Shown here piece by piece: positions 53,181 to 62,115 of a stretch of DNA of 64,000 nucleotides; position 1 is the first letter of the stretch, and every line of letters begins with the position of its first letter. Below the pieces are notes generated by a model, which was given only the letters and a program-made list of their open reading frames with translations, had not been told where the DNA came from and did not search any database. Source of the DNA: Novosphingobium guangzhouense (lineage in GTDB: Bacteria > Pseudomonadota > Alphaproteobacteria > Sphingomonadales > Sphingomonadaceae); the NCBI RefSeq assembly GCF_002896965.1, contig NZ_LYMM01000001.1, positions 124,001-188,000 of the forward strand, given 5' to 3'. The translations under genes and the position numbers were made by a program.

Positions 53181-55487
53181 ATGACCGGCGTGCGATTGAC
53201 CACCAATGCCTACCCGCACGACCAGCGATTACAGGCCTGGCGTTTCGCACTGCAGCGCGTGTCGCTGGAACTGGATTCCGACAACGAGGATATCTACGGC
53301 GACATCGCCAGCTTCACCAGCGGGCAGAAGATCCAGTTCGTGCGCTGCACCGGAACCGCGCAGGCGCTGACCCTCGATTTCGGGCAGGAAGCGCAGTGCT
53401 TCTGGCTGGTGTTGCTGCTGGAAGGGGCGCTGGTGGCCCAGGCCGGGGATCGCACCGCCGAGATCGGGGAAGGCGACATGGTCTATGGCGGCGGCGACAC
53501 CCGTTGCCGGATCGCCATGGAGGGCGATTTCCGCCTGCTGCTGGTCAAGGTGCCGCACAGCCTGCCCGCGCTCAAGTCCCGTTCCCAGTTGCCGACAGAG
53601 ATCAGCGACCTTGTGGCCGACACTGCCGTCGGCCGCATGATGTCCAGCCTGCTGCGCACCGTTGCCGATACCATCCTTGAAATATCGGACGATCAGATCC
53701 GCCCGGTCGAACTGGCGCTGCCGGAAATGATCGCCGCCACCCTGCTGGACCGCGCACCCGCCAAACAGCTTGGCGGCGCCGCGGGCGGACGGGCGGCCAT
53801 TCTTGAACGGGTGTTCCAGTCAATCGAGATGCGGCTGTCTGACCCCAATCTCAACACGCACCAGATCGCGTCCGAACACAATATCTCGCCGCGCTATCTG
53901 CAGAAGCTGTTCGAATCCCACGGGGAAAGCTTCGGCCACTATGTAAAGCTGCGCCGCCTTGAGCGTTGCCGCCTTGACCTTGGCAGCCCGCTCCACGCGC
54001 AGCGCTCAATTTCGGAAATCCTGTTCCAGTGGGGTTTCAACGACAGCGCCTCTTTCAGCCGTGCTTTCCGCGAACAGTACGGGATGAGCCCGCGCGAATA
54101 TCGCAAGTCCCCCGAAATCGCCACCGCAGCGCCTGCAACCCCGCGCCGGGGCCGCCCGGAAAAAGCGCGCGACGTGCGGATGGACAACCGTGAACCGCCC
54201 AGCGTGCTGGCGGGCCTGCCCTCTCTGGATGACGCCGTGCGATCGCGCCGGCATCACTTCCTGCCCGCCCGGCCGGACACCATCCACTGGGGCTACTTCA
54301 GCCGGTCCCTGCAACCCGCGCTGGAGATCCGGTCAGGTGACTATGTCACGATCGAAACGCTGACCCACCACGCCAACGACGATGCCGAACGCATGATCGA
54401 AGGCGATGCGGGCGCAGAAGCGGTGTTCCACTGGACCGCCGAAGGCAAGGCCGTGGAGCGGCGGGGCGCCGGGCCGTTCGATGCCTCTGCGCTTGGCCGC
54501 GGCCCCGGCGAGGGGTTCGGCGTCCACATCTGTACTGGCCCGATTGCGGTGGAAGGAGCGCGCCCCGGCGACCTCATCGAAGTCCGCATACTCGACATGG
54601 AGAACCGCCCCAGCCAGAACCCCCGCTTTGCGGGAAGGGCGTTCGGCAGCAACGTGGCGGCCTATTGGGGCTACCACTACAACGACCTGCTGACCGAACC
54701 CAGGCAGCGCGAAGTCGTGACCATCTACGAAATCGAGAACGGCGCCGGTCGCGCCAGCGCGCAGGCGGTCTATTCCTATCGCTGGACGCCGCAGACGGAC
54801 CCGTCGGGCGTAGTCCATGAACGGTACGATTACCCCGGCGTGCCGGTCGATCCCGAGACGATCACCCGCAACTTCGATGTGCTGCGCGACGTGACGATCC
54901 CGGTGCGCCCGCACTTCGGCGTGGTGGCGCTGGCGCCGGCCCATTCGGAACTGATCGATTCCGTGCCGCCTGCCAACTTCGGCGGCAATATCGACAACTG
55001 GCGGTTGGGCGCGGGGGCAAGCGTGTTCCTGCCGGTCGGCGTTCCGGGCGGCCTTCTGTCGATGGGCGACCCCCACGCCAGCCAGGGCGATTCCGAACTG
55101 TGCGGCACGGCGATCGAATGTTCGATGACGGCGGTGATCCAGGTGATCCTCCACCCCGCCAAGAACCGCGCGAAATATATCCTCGACATAGACTATCCGA
55201 TGATCGAAACCCGTGACGAATGGGTGATCCTGGGCTTCTCCAGCGCGGAATACCTCAAGGATCTGGGCGCCAATGCCCAGAGCGAGGTCTACAAGCAGTC
55301 CTCCATCGATGCGGCCATGCGCGACGCCTTCCGCAAGGCGCGCCGCTTCCTGATGACCTTGCGCGATCTCAGCGAAGACGAGGCGATATCACTGCTTTCG
55401 GTCGGCGTGGATTTTGGGATCAGTCAGGTCGCCAACGGCAACTGGGGCGTTCACGCGGTCATCCGCAAGAGCCTGTTCCCGGCCTGA
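53181..55487 (+). CDS. AraC-family regulator fused to an acetamidase/formamidase domain
   Basis: A 768-aa two-part protein in one uninterrupted frame. Residues about 15-170 form the AraC N-terminal ligand-binding type domain. Residues about 205-309 are two HTH units (NTHQIASEHNISPRYLQKLF, and ISEILFQWGFNDSASFSRAF ending in GMSPREYRKS). A basic linker (310-355) contains RGRP, an AT-hook-like core. Residues about 356-768 are a whole FmdA-type amidase with TIHWGYFSRSLQPALEIRSG, THHANDDAERM, GGNIDNWR and GDPHASQGDSELCGTAIE, all like the stand-alone paralogue, and a 26-residue insert (HWTAEGKAVERRGAGPFD region). The only internal ATG near the junction (54180) has no ribosome site. The fusion may bind an amide inducer and hydrolyse it. 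Confidence 0.92.
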   Translation: MTGVRLTTNAYPHDQRLQAWRFALQRVSLELDSDNEDIYGDIASFTSGQKIQFVRCTGTAQALTLDFGQEAQCFWLVLLLEGALVAQAGDRTAEIGEGDMVYGGGDTRCRIAMEGDFRLLLVKVPHSLPALKSRSQLPTEISDLVADTAVGRMMSSLLRTVADTILEISDDQIRPVELALPEMIAATLLDRAPAKQLGGAAGGRAAILERVFQSIEMRLSDPNLNTHQIASEHNISPRYLQKLFESHGESFGHYVKLRRLERCRLDLGSPLHAQRSISEILFQWGFNDSASFSRAFREQYGMSPREYRKSPEIATAAPATPRRGRPEKARDVRMDNREPPSVLAGLPSLDDAVRSRRHHFLPARPDTIHWGYFSRSLQPALEIRSGDYVTIETLTHHANDDAERMIEGDAGAEAVFHWTAEGKAVERRGAGPFDASALGRGPGEGFGVHICTGPIAVEGARPGDLIEVRILDMENRPSQNPRFAGRAFGSNVAAYWGYHYNDLLTEPRQREVVTIYEIENGAGRASAQAVYSYRWTPQTDPSGVVHERYDYPGVPVDPETITRNFDVLRDVTIPVRPHFGVVALAPAHSELIDSVPPANFGGNIDNWRLGAGASVFLPVGVPGGLLSMGDPHASQGDSELCGTAIECSMTAVIQVILHPAKNRAKYILDIDYPMIETRDEWVILGFSSAEYLKDLGANAQSEVYKQSSIDAAMRDAFRKARRFLMTLRDLSEDEAISLLSVGVDFGISQVANGNWGVHAVIRKSLFPA

Positions 55488-55504
55488 GCCTTTGCCTTAT
55501 TGCG

Positions 55505-56344
55505 CTACTGCGCGCCGCCCTGCTGCGCCGCAACGCCGGTGGTCAGATGCTGCCAGTCGTCAAACTGGGCTTGCAGCATCGCGAACTCATGCCGGGCATA
55601 GCCCTGCGCGTCGGTTCCCAGCAGAAGCACCAGCGGCGGATGGGGCGACGAGACGGCCTCAAGCACTGCGTGGGCCACTTTGACGGGATCGCTCGGTTCT
55701 TCCCCGTGGTGGCCCGTCAGCACCTGGCGCGCCATGTGCGCCGTCCCGGCGTAATCGGAGATGCGCGGCTCTGCCCCCAGCAGGCGGGATGCGGCGAATT
55801 CGGTGCGCATGCCGCCCGGTGCTACGTTGGTCACCTTGATGCCAAGCGGCCCGACCTCCTGCGCCAGTGTGCGTCCGATGCAGTCGAGCGCGAACTTGCT
55901 GGCGCCGTAGATGCCGGTGCCGTTCCAGCAGGCCATGCCGCTGATCGAGCCGACATTGACGATATGCCCTGCCCTGCGCGCGCGAAGATGCGGCAACGCC
56001 GCCTGGATCACCGCCAGCGGGCCCCAGACGTTGACGTCGAACAACGTCTTTGCGTCATCGATCGGGGTTTCCTCGATCGCGCCGGTATAGCCCAGCCCGG
56101 CATTGTTGACGATGACGTCAAGCCCGCCGGTCCGCGCCTCTGCCGCATCCACGGTGGCCTTAACCGCCTGCGCATCGGTGACGTCGAGGACAACGCCGAC
56201 GGCCCGCTCACCCAGCGTCTCGAAGGCGACAACGGCGGCCGGATCGCGCAGGGTGCCGACAACGGTGTGGCCCGCTTCCAGCGCGACTTGCGCGATAGCG
56301 CGGCCAAGGCCGGTGCTGACGCCGGTGATGAACCAGGTGCTCAT
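55505..56344 (-). CDS. Short-chain dehydrogenase/reductase
   Basis: A 279-aa NAD(P)-dependent SDR. It has TGVSTGLG (TGxxxGxG), NNAG in VIVNNAGLG, the catalytic Ser in GSISG and the YGASK pair (Tyr and Lys), then APGGMRTEFA. The ATG at 56344 has GAGGGAAG seven bases upstream. It faces the fused regulator and is divergent from the RutA-like gene. It may oxidise a diol or alcohol made by the oxygenases. Confidence 0.9.
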   Translation of the reverse strand: MSTWFITGVSTGLGRAIAQVALEAGHTVVGTLRDPAAVVAFETLGERAVGVVLDVTDAQAVKATVDAAEARTGGLDVIVNNAGLGYTGAIEETPIDDAKTLFDVNVWGPLAVIQAALPHLRARRAGHIVNVGSISGMACWNGTGIYGASKFALDCIGRTLAQEVGPLGIKVTNVAPGGMRTEFAASRLLGAEPRISDYAGTAHMARQVLTGHHGEEPSDPVKVAHAVLEAVSSPHPPLVLLLGTDAQGYARHEFAMLQAQFDDWQHLTTGVAAQQGGAQ

Positions 56345-56541
56345 GTCGATCTTCCCTCGTGAAACCCTCGGCGCGAACGGCGCGCTCGGCACCGCCCAGC
56401 CCCTAGCCTCATCGCCCATGCGCATCTATACCCCCTGCGCCTCATGCCTTGACCGGCGACAACAGCATGGGCGCACGGTGACAAGAACCGCGCGCCACCC
56501 CATTCTAGCCTGTGCCAAGGACGAGCGAGCAGGGAACCCGG

Positions 56542-57693
56542 ATGAGCCCCCAGACGATGCCTCAGACGATGCAGGCCCAACCGCGACCGGCCAGCTTCGG
56601 CCTGCCCTCCGATAGCGGCGGGCGCGATCTGGGCATTTTCATGCCGATGGCGAATGGCGGCTGGATCCTTTCGAAGAACGCGCCCACGCTTGACGGATCC
56701 TACGACTATAACCTCAAAGCCGCCCGGCTGGCCGAGGAGATCGGCCTGGACTTCATCATGGCCATGGCCAAGTATCGCGGTTACGGCGGCGAGACTCAGC
56801 ACTGGAACGCATCGCTGGATTCGCCGATGATGATGGCGGGTCTGGCCCAGGCGACCAGCCGGGTGAAAGTCTGGGCAACCGTCCACACGATCCTGCAAAA
56901 CCCGGCCGTCGTTGCCAAGATGATCGCCACGCTCGACCAGATCAGCCACGGCCGCGCCGGGCTCAACGTCGTCACCGGTTCGTACAAGGGCGAATTTTCG
57001 CAGATGGGCGCCTGGCCCGAAGGCGTCGACCACGATGAGCGCTACGTCCTGGCCACCGAATGGATCCAGGGCATCAAGGCGCTGTGGACGCAGGATACGG
57101 TGACGATGAAGGGCAGGTACTTCACCCTCGACGATTGCATGTCGAACCCCAAGCCCTCCGCCCCGCCCTTTCTTGTCTGCGCAGGAACCTCCAAAGTCGG
57201 GATCGAATTCACCGCCAACGAAATGGATGCGCTGTTCCTTTCGGGCGGCAACGTGGATGAGCTGGCAAAGGCCAGCGCCGATGCAAAGGCCGGCGCGGCA
57301 GAGCATGGGGCCAGGATACGCACGTATTCGATGATGACCGTCGTGTTCGGCGAAACCGATGAGGCCGCAGAAGAAACCGCCGCCTCGTTCCGCGCCGGGT
57401 TCGACGAAGGCGCCCTTCACGGCATGATGCGCGCCTACGGCTTTCTTGACGCGGAAATCGGCAAGGAGAACGCCTTCACGCAAAAGGCCCGCTCCACGTT
57501 CATGACCCCGCATGTGCTGGGCACGCCGGAAACGGTGACCGCGCGCCTGTCCGAGATCTTCGACAAGACCTCGCTTGACGGGCTCATGCTGATCTTCCCG
57601 GATTATCACGCGGCGCTGCCGGTCTTCGGTGAAAAGGTGCTTCCGGTCCTGCGCGAACGCTTCCCCGCGCAGATGGAAAACGCGCATGGCTGA
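56542..57693 (+). CDS. RutA-like flavin-dependent (LLM) monooxygenase
   Basis: A 383-aa luciferase-like monooxygenase. It follows E. coli RutA closely in pattern: GIFMPMANGGWILSKNAP, then MAKYRGYGG, TSRVKVWATVHTILQNPAVV, and NVVTGSYKGEFSQMG with the conserved Asn in the flavin O2 pocket. RutA cuts an amide bond of the uracil ring by flavin-peroxide chemistry, so this enzyme may open a lactam or pyrimidine-like ring. The ATG at 56542 has AGGGA seven bases upstream. It overlaps the RutB-like gene by eight bases. No rutF flavin reductase is in the window. The substrate is not proven to be uracil. Confidence 0.85.
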   Translation: MSPQTMPQTMQAQPRPASFGLPSDSGGRDLGIFMPMANGGWILSKNAPTLDGSYDYNLKAARLAEEIGLDFIMAMAKYRGYGGETQHWNASLDSPMMMAGLAQATSRVKVWATVHTILQNPAVVAKMIATLDQISHGRAGLNVVTGSYKGEFSQMGAWPEGVDHDERYVLATEWIQGIKALWTQDTVTMKGRYFTLDDCMSNPKPSAPPFLVCAGTSKVGIEFTANEMDALFLSGGNVDELAKASADAKAGAAEHGARIRTYSMMTVVFGETDEAAEETAASFRAGFDEGALHGMMRAYGFLDAEIGKENAFTQKARSTFMTPHVLGTPETVTARLSEIFDKTSLDGLMLIFPDYHAALPVFGEKVLPVLRERFPAQMENAHG

Positions 57694-58324
57694 CCTGCCG
57701 CACGTGGCCGATCCGGGCGATATGATCGCGCCCGCGCGCACCGCGTTGATTGTGGTGGACGTGCAGGTGGACTTCGCCTCTGCCAAGGGACTGATCGGCC
57801 GCCACGGCACCGACATGGCCGCCGCCGAAGCCGCGATCGACCATATCGAACCGCTGATCGCAGCCGCGCGCAGCGCCGGAGCCACGGTGGGTTTCATGCG
57901 CGTCATGACGCGGCCCGAAACCGATGCCAATGCACTGGTGACGCTGATGGTCCGGCGCGGTATGCCGGGGGCGGAAGGCATCTGCCGCGTCGGCAGCGGC
58001 GGCGAGGACTATTATCGCCTTTTCCCCGAACCCGGCGACATCGAAGTGGAAAAGCGCGCCTATTCCAGCTTCCACGGCACGGATTTGGAGGCGCAGTTGC
58101 ACGCGCGCGGGATCGACACGCTGGTGATGACCGGCCTTACGACTGACTGTTGCGTCGATTCCACCACGCGCGATGCGTTTCACCGCGATTTCCATACCTT
58201 CGTGGTCTCTGACGCCTGCGCCGCTTTCGATCCAGACCTTCACAGCCATGCGCTCAGGGCGCTGAGCCAGCACACATCGCTGCTGGTGACGAGCGAGGCG
58301 GTGATTGCGGCATGGGCGCCATGA
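57686..58324 (+). CDS. RutB-like isochorismatase-family amidohydrolase
   Basis: A 212-aa cysteine hydrolase. The triad is Asp in LIVVDVQVDF, Lys in VEKRAYSSFHGT and Cys in TTDCCVDSTTRD. RutB hydrolyses ureidoacrylate, the product of RutA, and gene order and the 8-base overlap with the RutA-like gene point to the same type of two-step ring opening and amide hydrolysis. Its stop lies within an ATGA overlap with a 48-codon frame. Confidence 0.85.
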   Translation: MADLPHVADPGDMIAPARTALIVVDVQVDFASAKGLIGRHGTDMAAAEAAIDHIEPLIAAARSAGATVGFMRVMTRPETDANALVTLMVRRGMPGAEGICRVGSGGEDYYRLFPEPGDIEVEKRAYSSFHGTDLEAQLHARGIDTLVMTGLTTDCCVDSTTRDAFHRDFHTFVVSDACAAFDPDLHSHALRALSQHTSLLVTSEAVIAAWAP

Positions 58325-58467
58325 ACCACCTCTCTACGGTGAAGGGCTGTGATGCCATCCTGCTCCACGTGGAGAGCAATATCGACGCAGGGCTTGCGCC
58401 AACCCACGATAAAGTCACCGCAACCGCTTCTACCACCCGTTCCGTGATAGGGACCATGCCGCGATGA
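58321..58467 (+). CDS. Candidate 48-aa small protein, ATGA-coupled at both ends
   Basis: A short frame fills the gap between the RutB-like and MFS genes. Its ATG is in an ATGA overlap with the upstream stop (58321-58324), and its TGA is in an ATGA overlap with the MFS start (58464-58467). It begins MNHLSTVKGCDAILLHVESN. There is no membrane segment and no family I recognise; one Cys and three His are present. The double coupling is what supports it. The gap could instead be a plain spacer with a promoter. Confidence 0.45.
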   Translation: MNHLSTVKGCDAILLHVESNIDAGLAPTHDKVTATASTTRSVIGTMPR

Positions 58468-59684
58468 ATACCCGTCTGCTCGTCATCATCGTGCTTCAGG
58501 CGCTGTGCCTGATGTACTTCCTGCTTTCGGCGGGGACGTTCAATTCGCTGGGCATGGTGCTGCCCTCCATGGTGGAGGCGTTCGGCATGAACTGGGCGCA
58601 GGCAGGTTTCGGCTTCACCCTGCTGGGCACCGCCTGTGGGCTTGTCAGCCTTGCGCCGGCGCTTACCATCCGCAAACTGGGCGTAGGGCGCACGCTGGCA
58701 GCGGGTACGGTGATGCTCTTCGCCGCCTTCATGCTGCTTTACACCTCTACCGGCGTGATGAGCTACTATCTGGGCACCACCCTGCTGGGCATCGGCTACT
58801 GCTTCTGCGGCACGGTGCCCGCTGTTCACGTGCTGTCGAGCAGCTTTCGCCGTCGCTCCACGGTGCTTGGGCTCTATTTCACCATCGGCAATCTGGGCGC
58901 AGTGGCCGGACCGCTGCTGTGGTACGCATCGCAAAGCGCCGGGTTCGACTGGCGGTTCTACTGGCTGTTGTTCGCCGTGGCGTCGGTGATCGTCGGCGCC
59001 TTCTGCACCCTGACTGCCGGACGCCTGCACATCGCGGCACCGGAAGAGCAGGCCCCCTCCCCCGACACCTCTACCGAATGGACGGTGCGCCGGGCGCTTG
59101 GCACCGTGCAGTTCTGGGTCGTGGTGGGCGCTTATACTGCCTGCCTTGCCATCAACACGACAACGCACGGCTTCGCCTATCAGCACCTGATGGAGCACGG
59201 CGTCGGGCAGGATCGCGCGTCGCAGCTCATCAGCCTGTCCGCCCTTGTCTGCGCGGTCGGCTCGGCGCTGGCGGGAATCGCGGGCGAGAAGGCAAGCGCG
59301 CGCACCCTGACGCTGTTCTCGCTCGGCTGCCTCGGCGTGTCGGCGGCGACGCTGGCGCTGGTGGACGGCCCACTATCGCTGATGCTCTGGATGGTGACCT
59401 TTGGCGGAGGGCTGGGATTCAGCTACGTCAGCACGGTCATGCTGCTGCAATCGTACTTCGGCCAGCGGGCATCGCTTGAACTCTATTCGATCATGATGGC
59501 GGTATCGACATCGGCCGCGATCGGCCCTGCGCTGGGCGGAGCGGTAAAGGACCAGACCGGCAGCTTCGCGGGCATCTTCATCGGCCTTGCAGCCATCAGC
59601 GCCGTGCTGTTCTGCGCTGTTGCAATCCTGCGCAAGCCGGGCGCACGCCCGGTGCCCGATACCCCGGCGATACCGGCGGAGTGA
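58464..59684 (+). CDS. MFS transporter
   Basis: A 406-aa, 12-helix carrier. The early LLSAGTFNSLGMVLPSMVEA and WAQAGFGFTLLGTACG and the late GGGLGFSYVSTVMLLQSYFG are in the style of MFS carriers for acids or nitrogenous solutes. It follows the RutA/RutB-like pair on the same strand, so a substrate import role like that of RutG (which is of another family) is reasonable. A GGGA lies about ten bases before the ATG. It ends 22 bases before the convergent TonB receptor gene. Confidence 0.87.
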   Translation: MNTRLLVIIVLQALCLMYFLLSAGTFNSLGMVLPSMVEAFGMNWAQAGFGFTLLGTACGLVSLAPALTIRKLGVGRTLAAGTVMLFAAFMLLYTSTGVMSYYLGTTLLGIGYCFCGTVPAVHVLSSSFRRRSTVLGLYFTIGNLGAVAGPLLWYASQSAGFDWRFYWLLFAVASVIVGAFCTLTAGRLHIAAPEEQAPSPDTSTEWTVRRALGTVQFWVVVGAYTACLAINTTTHGFAYQHLMEHGVGQDRASQLISLSALVCAVGSALAGIAGEKASARTLTLFSLGCLGVSAATLALVDGPLSLMLWMVTFGGGLGFSYVSTVMLLQSYFGQRASLELYSIMMAVSTSAAIGPALGGAVKDQTGSFAGIFIGLAAISAVLFCAVAILRKPGARPVPDTPAIPAE

Positions 59685-59706
59685 TCAGGCGATCGAACCG
59701 CCTCTT

Positions 59707-62115
59707 TCAGAACTTGTAGCCGACCGAGAAGATGGCCTGGCGCGGAGCGATGTAGGTATCGGAAACCTGCCCGCTGCCATAGGGGTCAGTAAAGCGTGAA
59801 TTGACACCGTCCTTGTCGAACAAGTTGGTCACCGTGGCCGAAACGCTGATGCCGGTATCAGCGATGGCGTAGCTGGCAAACAGGTTGACCTGCGAATAAT
59901 CGGGCGTGTCATCCTGCACCGGGGTGTTGAACACGCGCGACTGGAATGTGCCGCGATAGATGTACTGTGCGCGGGCGGTGAATTCACCCGGCCCAAGTTC
60001 CCCCGTCCACGAAACCGCTGCCGATCCCTGTACTGACGGCATCTTGGGAATCTTGTTGCCATTGATGTTCACACGTGCGGCTTCGCGCACCAGCGACGCG
60101 GCGTAGAAATTCGCATAGAACCCGGTGATCCCAAGGTAGCCCGCCGCATTCTGCACGGCACCGGCGGTCGTTGCGCTGAGTGCCATGTAATCCCCGGTGA
60201 ACTTGCCCTGCAACAGCGACAGCGACCCTTCGAGGCGCAATTGCTGTGCAGGATGCCAGTCCATCTCCAGTTCGGCGCCATAGACTTCGGCCTTGGGCGC
60301 ATTGCTGATACCCTCGCCAAAAAGCACCGCGTCTTCTTCAAGGAACTGCAGGTCCTTGTAGAAATAATAGAAGGCCGATGCGTTGATCTGCAGGGTATCG
60401 CCGAAAAAGCGGTTCTTCGATCCGATCTCTATCGAATCAAGCGTCTCGGGCTTGTACGTCGGCTTCACGCCGGTATCCCACTGGAACACCGTGTAGGAAC
60501 TGTTCCCGCTGGCGGCAGAGCTGTTGATGCCGCCCGGCTTGAACCCGCGCGTGTAGCTTGCGTATATCATGTTGTCGGGCGTCAGCTGGTAGTCCAGCGC
60601 GAACTTGCCTGTCAGCCGGCCAGTGCTCGTCCCCACGGTGCGCGCGGGTTGCAGGTAGGCGCCCGAAGTCTGGCCGCTGACCCCGCCGGACATGCTGTCG
60701 CTGACGCCGCTGTACTTGTCATGATTGTAGCGGATGCCTGCCGTCACCGTCAGCGCATCCGTGACGGCAAGGCTTCCCTGCGCATAGCCGGCGTAAGCTT
60801 CGCGCACGATGCCGGACAGTTCGGCATAGGTCAGCGCCTTCACGGCAGCGTCGTTGAATGGGGTGCTTGTGGCAAGCGGCGGGTTCAGGCCGGCCCCGTC
60901 GTCATCGCGATATTCGTTGATGTAGTTGCCATTCTTCGAACGCAAATAGACCCCGCCGACGATCCAGCGCAGCGGTCCGTCACCGTTGGAGGCAAGGTTG
61001 TATTCCTGCGTCCACGATCGGGTGTTCTGTTCCCAACTGGCAATGTGGTCGTAGGTATAAAGCCCCTCGCTCGCCTCTGCGAACAGAGCGCGGTTCAGTC
61101 CGTCGCCATCCCACGACAAGTCGCTGTGCAGCTTCTGGTAGCTGGTGATCGAACTGAACGTCGCTCCGCCAAGATCGAACCGGACCACGCCATAATACAG
61201 CTGAGTGCGGATGTAAGTCTTTCCGGGGAAATCCTGAGTCAGTTCACGCGGGTCGGGGTTCGGGTCCAAAATGTTCTTCTGCGCGGTTGCGTTCTGGTCA
61301 CCCTTGTACTGGATGGTGGAAAGCAGCACCGATATGCGGTCAGTCGGCGTCCATTTGACCGCAAGCTTGCCGCCCCATTCATCCGCATCGTCAAGTTCGT
61401 AATCGGCATCGGCGGCAACGTCGGTGGCCTTCGCATAGCCATCGTGACGCAGGCGCTGCCCGGCGGCGCGGATCGCCAGCGTGCCGGTGATCGGCACGTT
61501 GATGGCGGCATCGGACTTGAACATGTCATAATTGCCGTAACCCAGGTTCACCGAACCCGACAGGGCAGAGGTGTCCGGCTGCTTCGACACCACGTTGATG
61601 GTGCCGCCGGTGGAGCCTTGTCCGTACATCGTGCCCTGCGGGCCACGCAGCACTTCAACTTGCGCAATGTCGATGAAAGCGGCGTTCGCGGCGATCGAAT
61701 TGAAAATGTAGACGCCGTCGATGTGGAACGACACACCCGGCTGGGTCGAAGGGTTCTCCGGCGTTTCCGAACCGATGCCGCGGATGGAGATCATGCGTTC
61801 ACCGCCCCCGCTCTTGGCCACGACAAGGCCTGGAACAGTGCCGTTGAGGCCGGTGATCTCGGTGATATTGGCCTTGTTCAGCGTATCGTCTGTTACGGCG
61901 GTGACGGACAGCGATGCCTTCTGAAGCGTAACGTTCGTCCGCTCGGCGGAAACGACGATCTCTCCGATCGGACCGCCACCTTCGGCCGCAGCCCCATCGG
62001 CCGTGTCCGCATCTGCCGCCCACGCAAAAGATGGGCAAGCCGCTGCCAGCAACGCAAGGACGGAGACGCCTGCGGCGCCCATGAAACGAGCATTCGTGGT
62101 CACAATAACCCCCAT
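59707..62115 (-). CDS. TonB-dependent outer-membrane receptor
   Basis: An 802-aa receptor. It has an N-terminal signal peptide, EIVVSAER (TonB-box region) near residue 51, a plug domain with ISIRGIGSETPENPSTQPGV, VEVLRGPQGTMYGQGSTGGT and INVVSKQP, and a beta barrel ending in IFSVGYKF with terminal Phe. The plug and barrel resemble sphingomonad receptors for plant or aromatic compounds more than siderophore receptors. ATG at 62115 is used; a GTG at 62103 has the better GGGGG ribosome site. It is at the end of the catabolic island and convergent with the MFS gene, so it may take in the island substrate; it could equally serve the trehalase side. Confidence 0.9.
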   Translation of the reverse strand: MGVIVTTNARFMGAAGVSVLALLAAACPSFAWAADADTADGAAAEGGGPIGEIVVSAERTNVTLQKASLSVTAVTDDTLNKANITEITGLNGTVPGLVVAKSGGGERMISIRGIGSETPENPSTQPGVSFHIDGVYIFNSIAANAAFIDIAQVEVLRGPQGTMYGQGSTGGTINVVSKQPDTSALSGSVNLGYGNYDMFKSDAAINVPITGTLAIRAAGQRLRHDGYAKATDVAADADYELDDADEWGGKLAVKWTPTDRISVLLSTIQYKGDQNATAQKNILDPNPDPRELTQDFPGKTYIRTQLYYGVVRFDLGGATFSSITSYQKLHSDLSWDGDGLNRALFAEASEGLYTYDHIASWEQNTRSWTQEYNLASNGDGPLRWIVGGVYLRSKNGNYINEYRDDDGAGLNPPLATSTPFNDAAVKALTYAELSGIVREAYAGYAQGSLAVTDALTVTAGIRYNHDKYSGVSDSMSGGVSGQTSGAYLQPARTVGTSTGRLTGKFALDYQLTPDNMIYASYTRGFKPGGINSSAASGNSSYTVFQWDTGVKPTYKPETLDSIEIGSKNRFFGDTLQINASAFYYFYKDLQFLEEDAVLFGEGISNAPKAEVYGAELEMDWHPAQQLRLEGSLSLLQGKFTGDYMALSATTAGAVQNAAGYLGITGFYANFYAASLVREAARVNINGNKIPKMPSVQGSAAVSWTGELGPGEFTARAQYIYRGTFQSRVFNTPVQDDTPDYSQVNLFASYAIADTGISVSATVTNLFDKDGVNSRFTDPYGSGQVSDTYIAPRQAIFSVGYKF

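Noticed and set aside
56542..58324. Call the RutA/RutB-like pair a true pyrimidine (rut) operon
   Set aside because: rutC, rutD, rutE, rutF and rutR are all missing, and the neighbours are aromatic oxygenases, so uracil as substrate is not supported.
58254..59198. Minus-strand frame of 314 codons over the MFS gene
   Set aside because: The plus-strand MFS gene has membrane helices and family motifs; the antisense product is His/Gln/Arg-rich.
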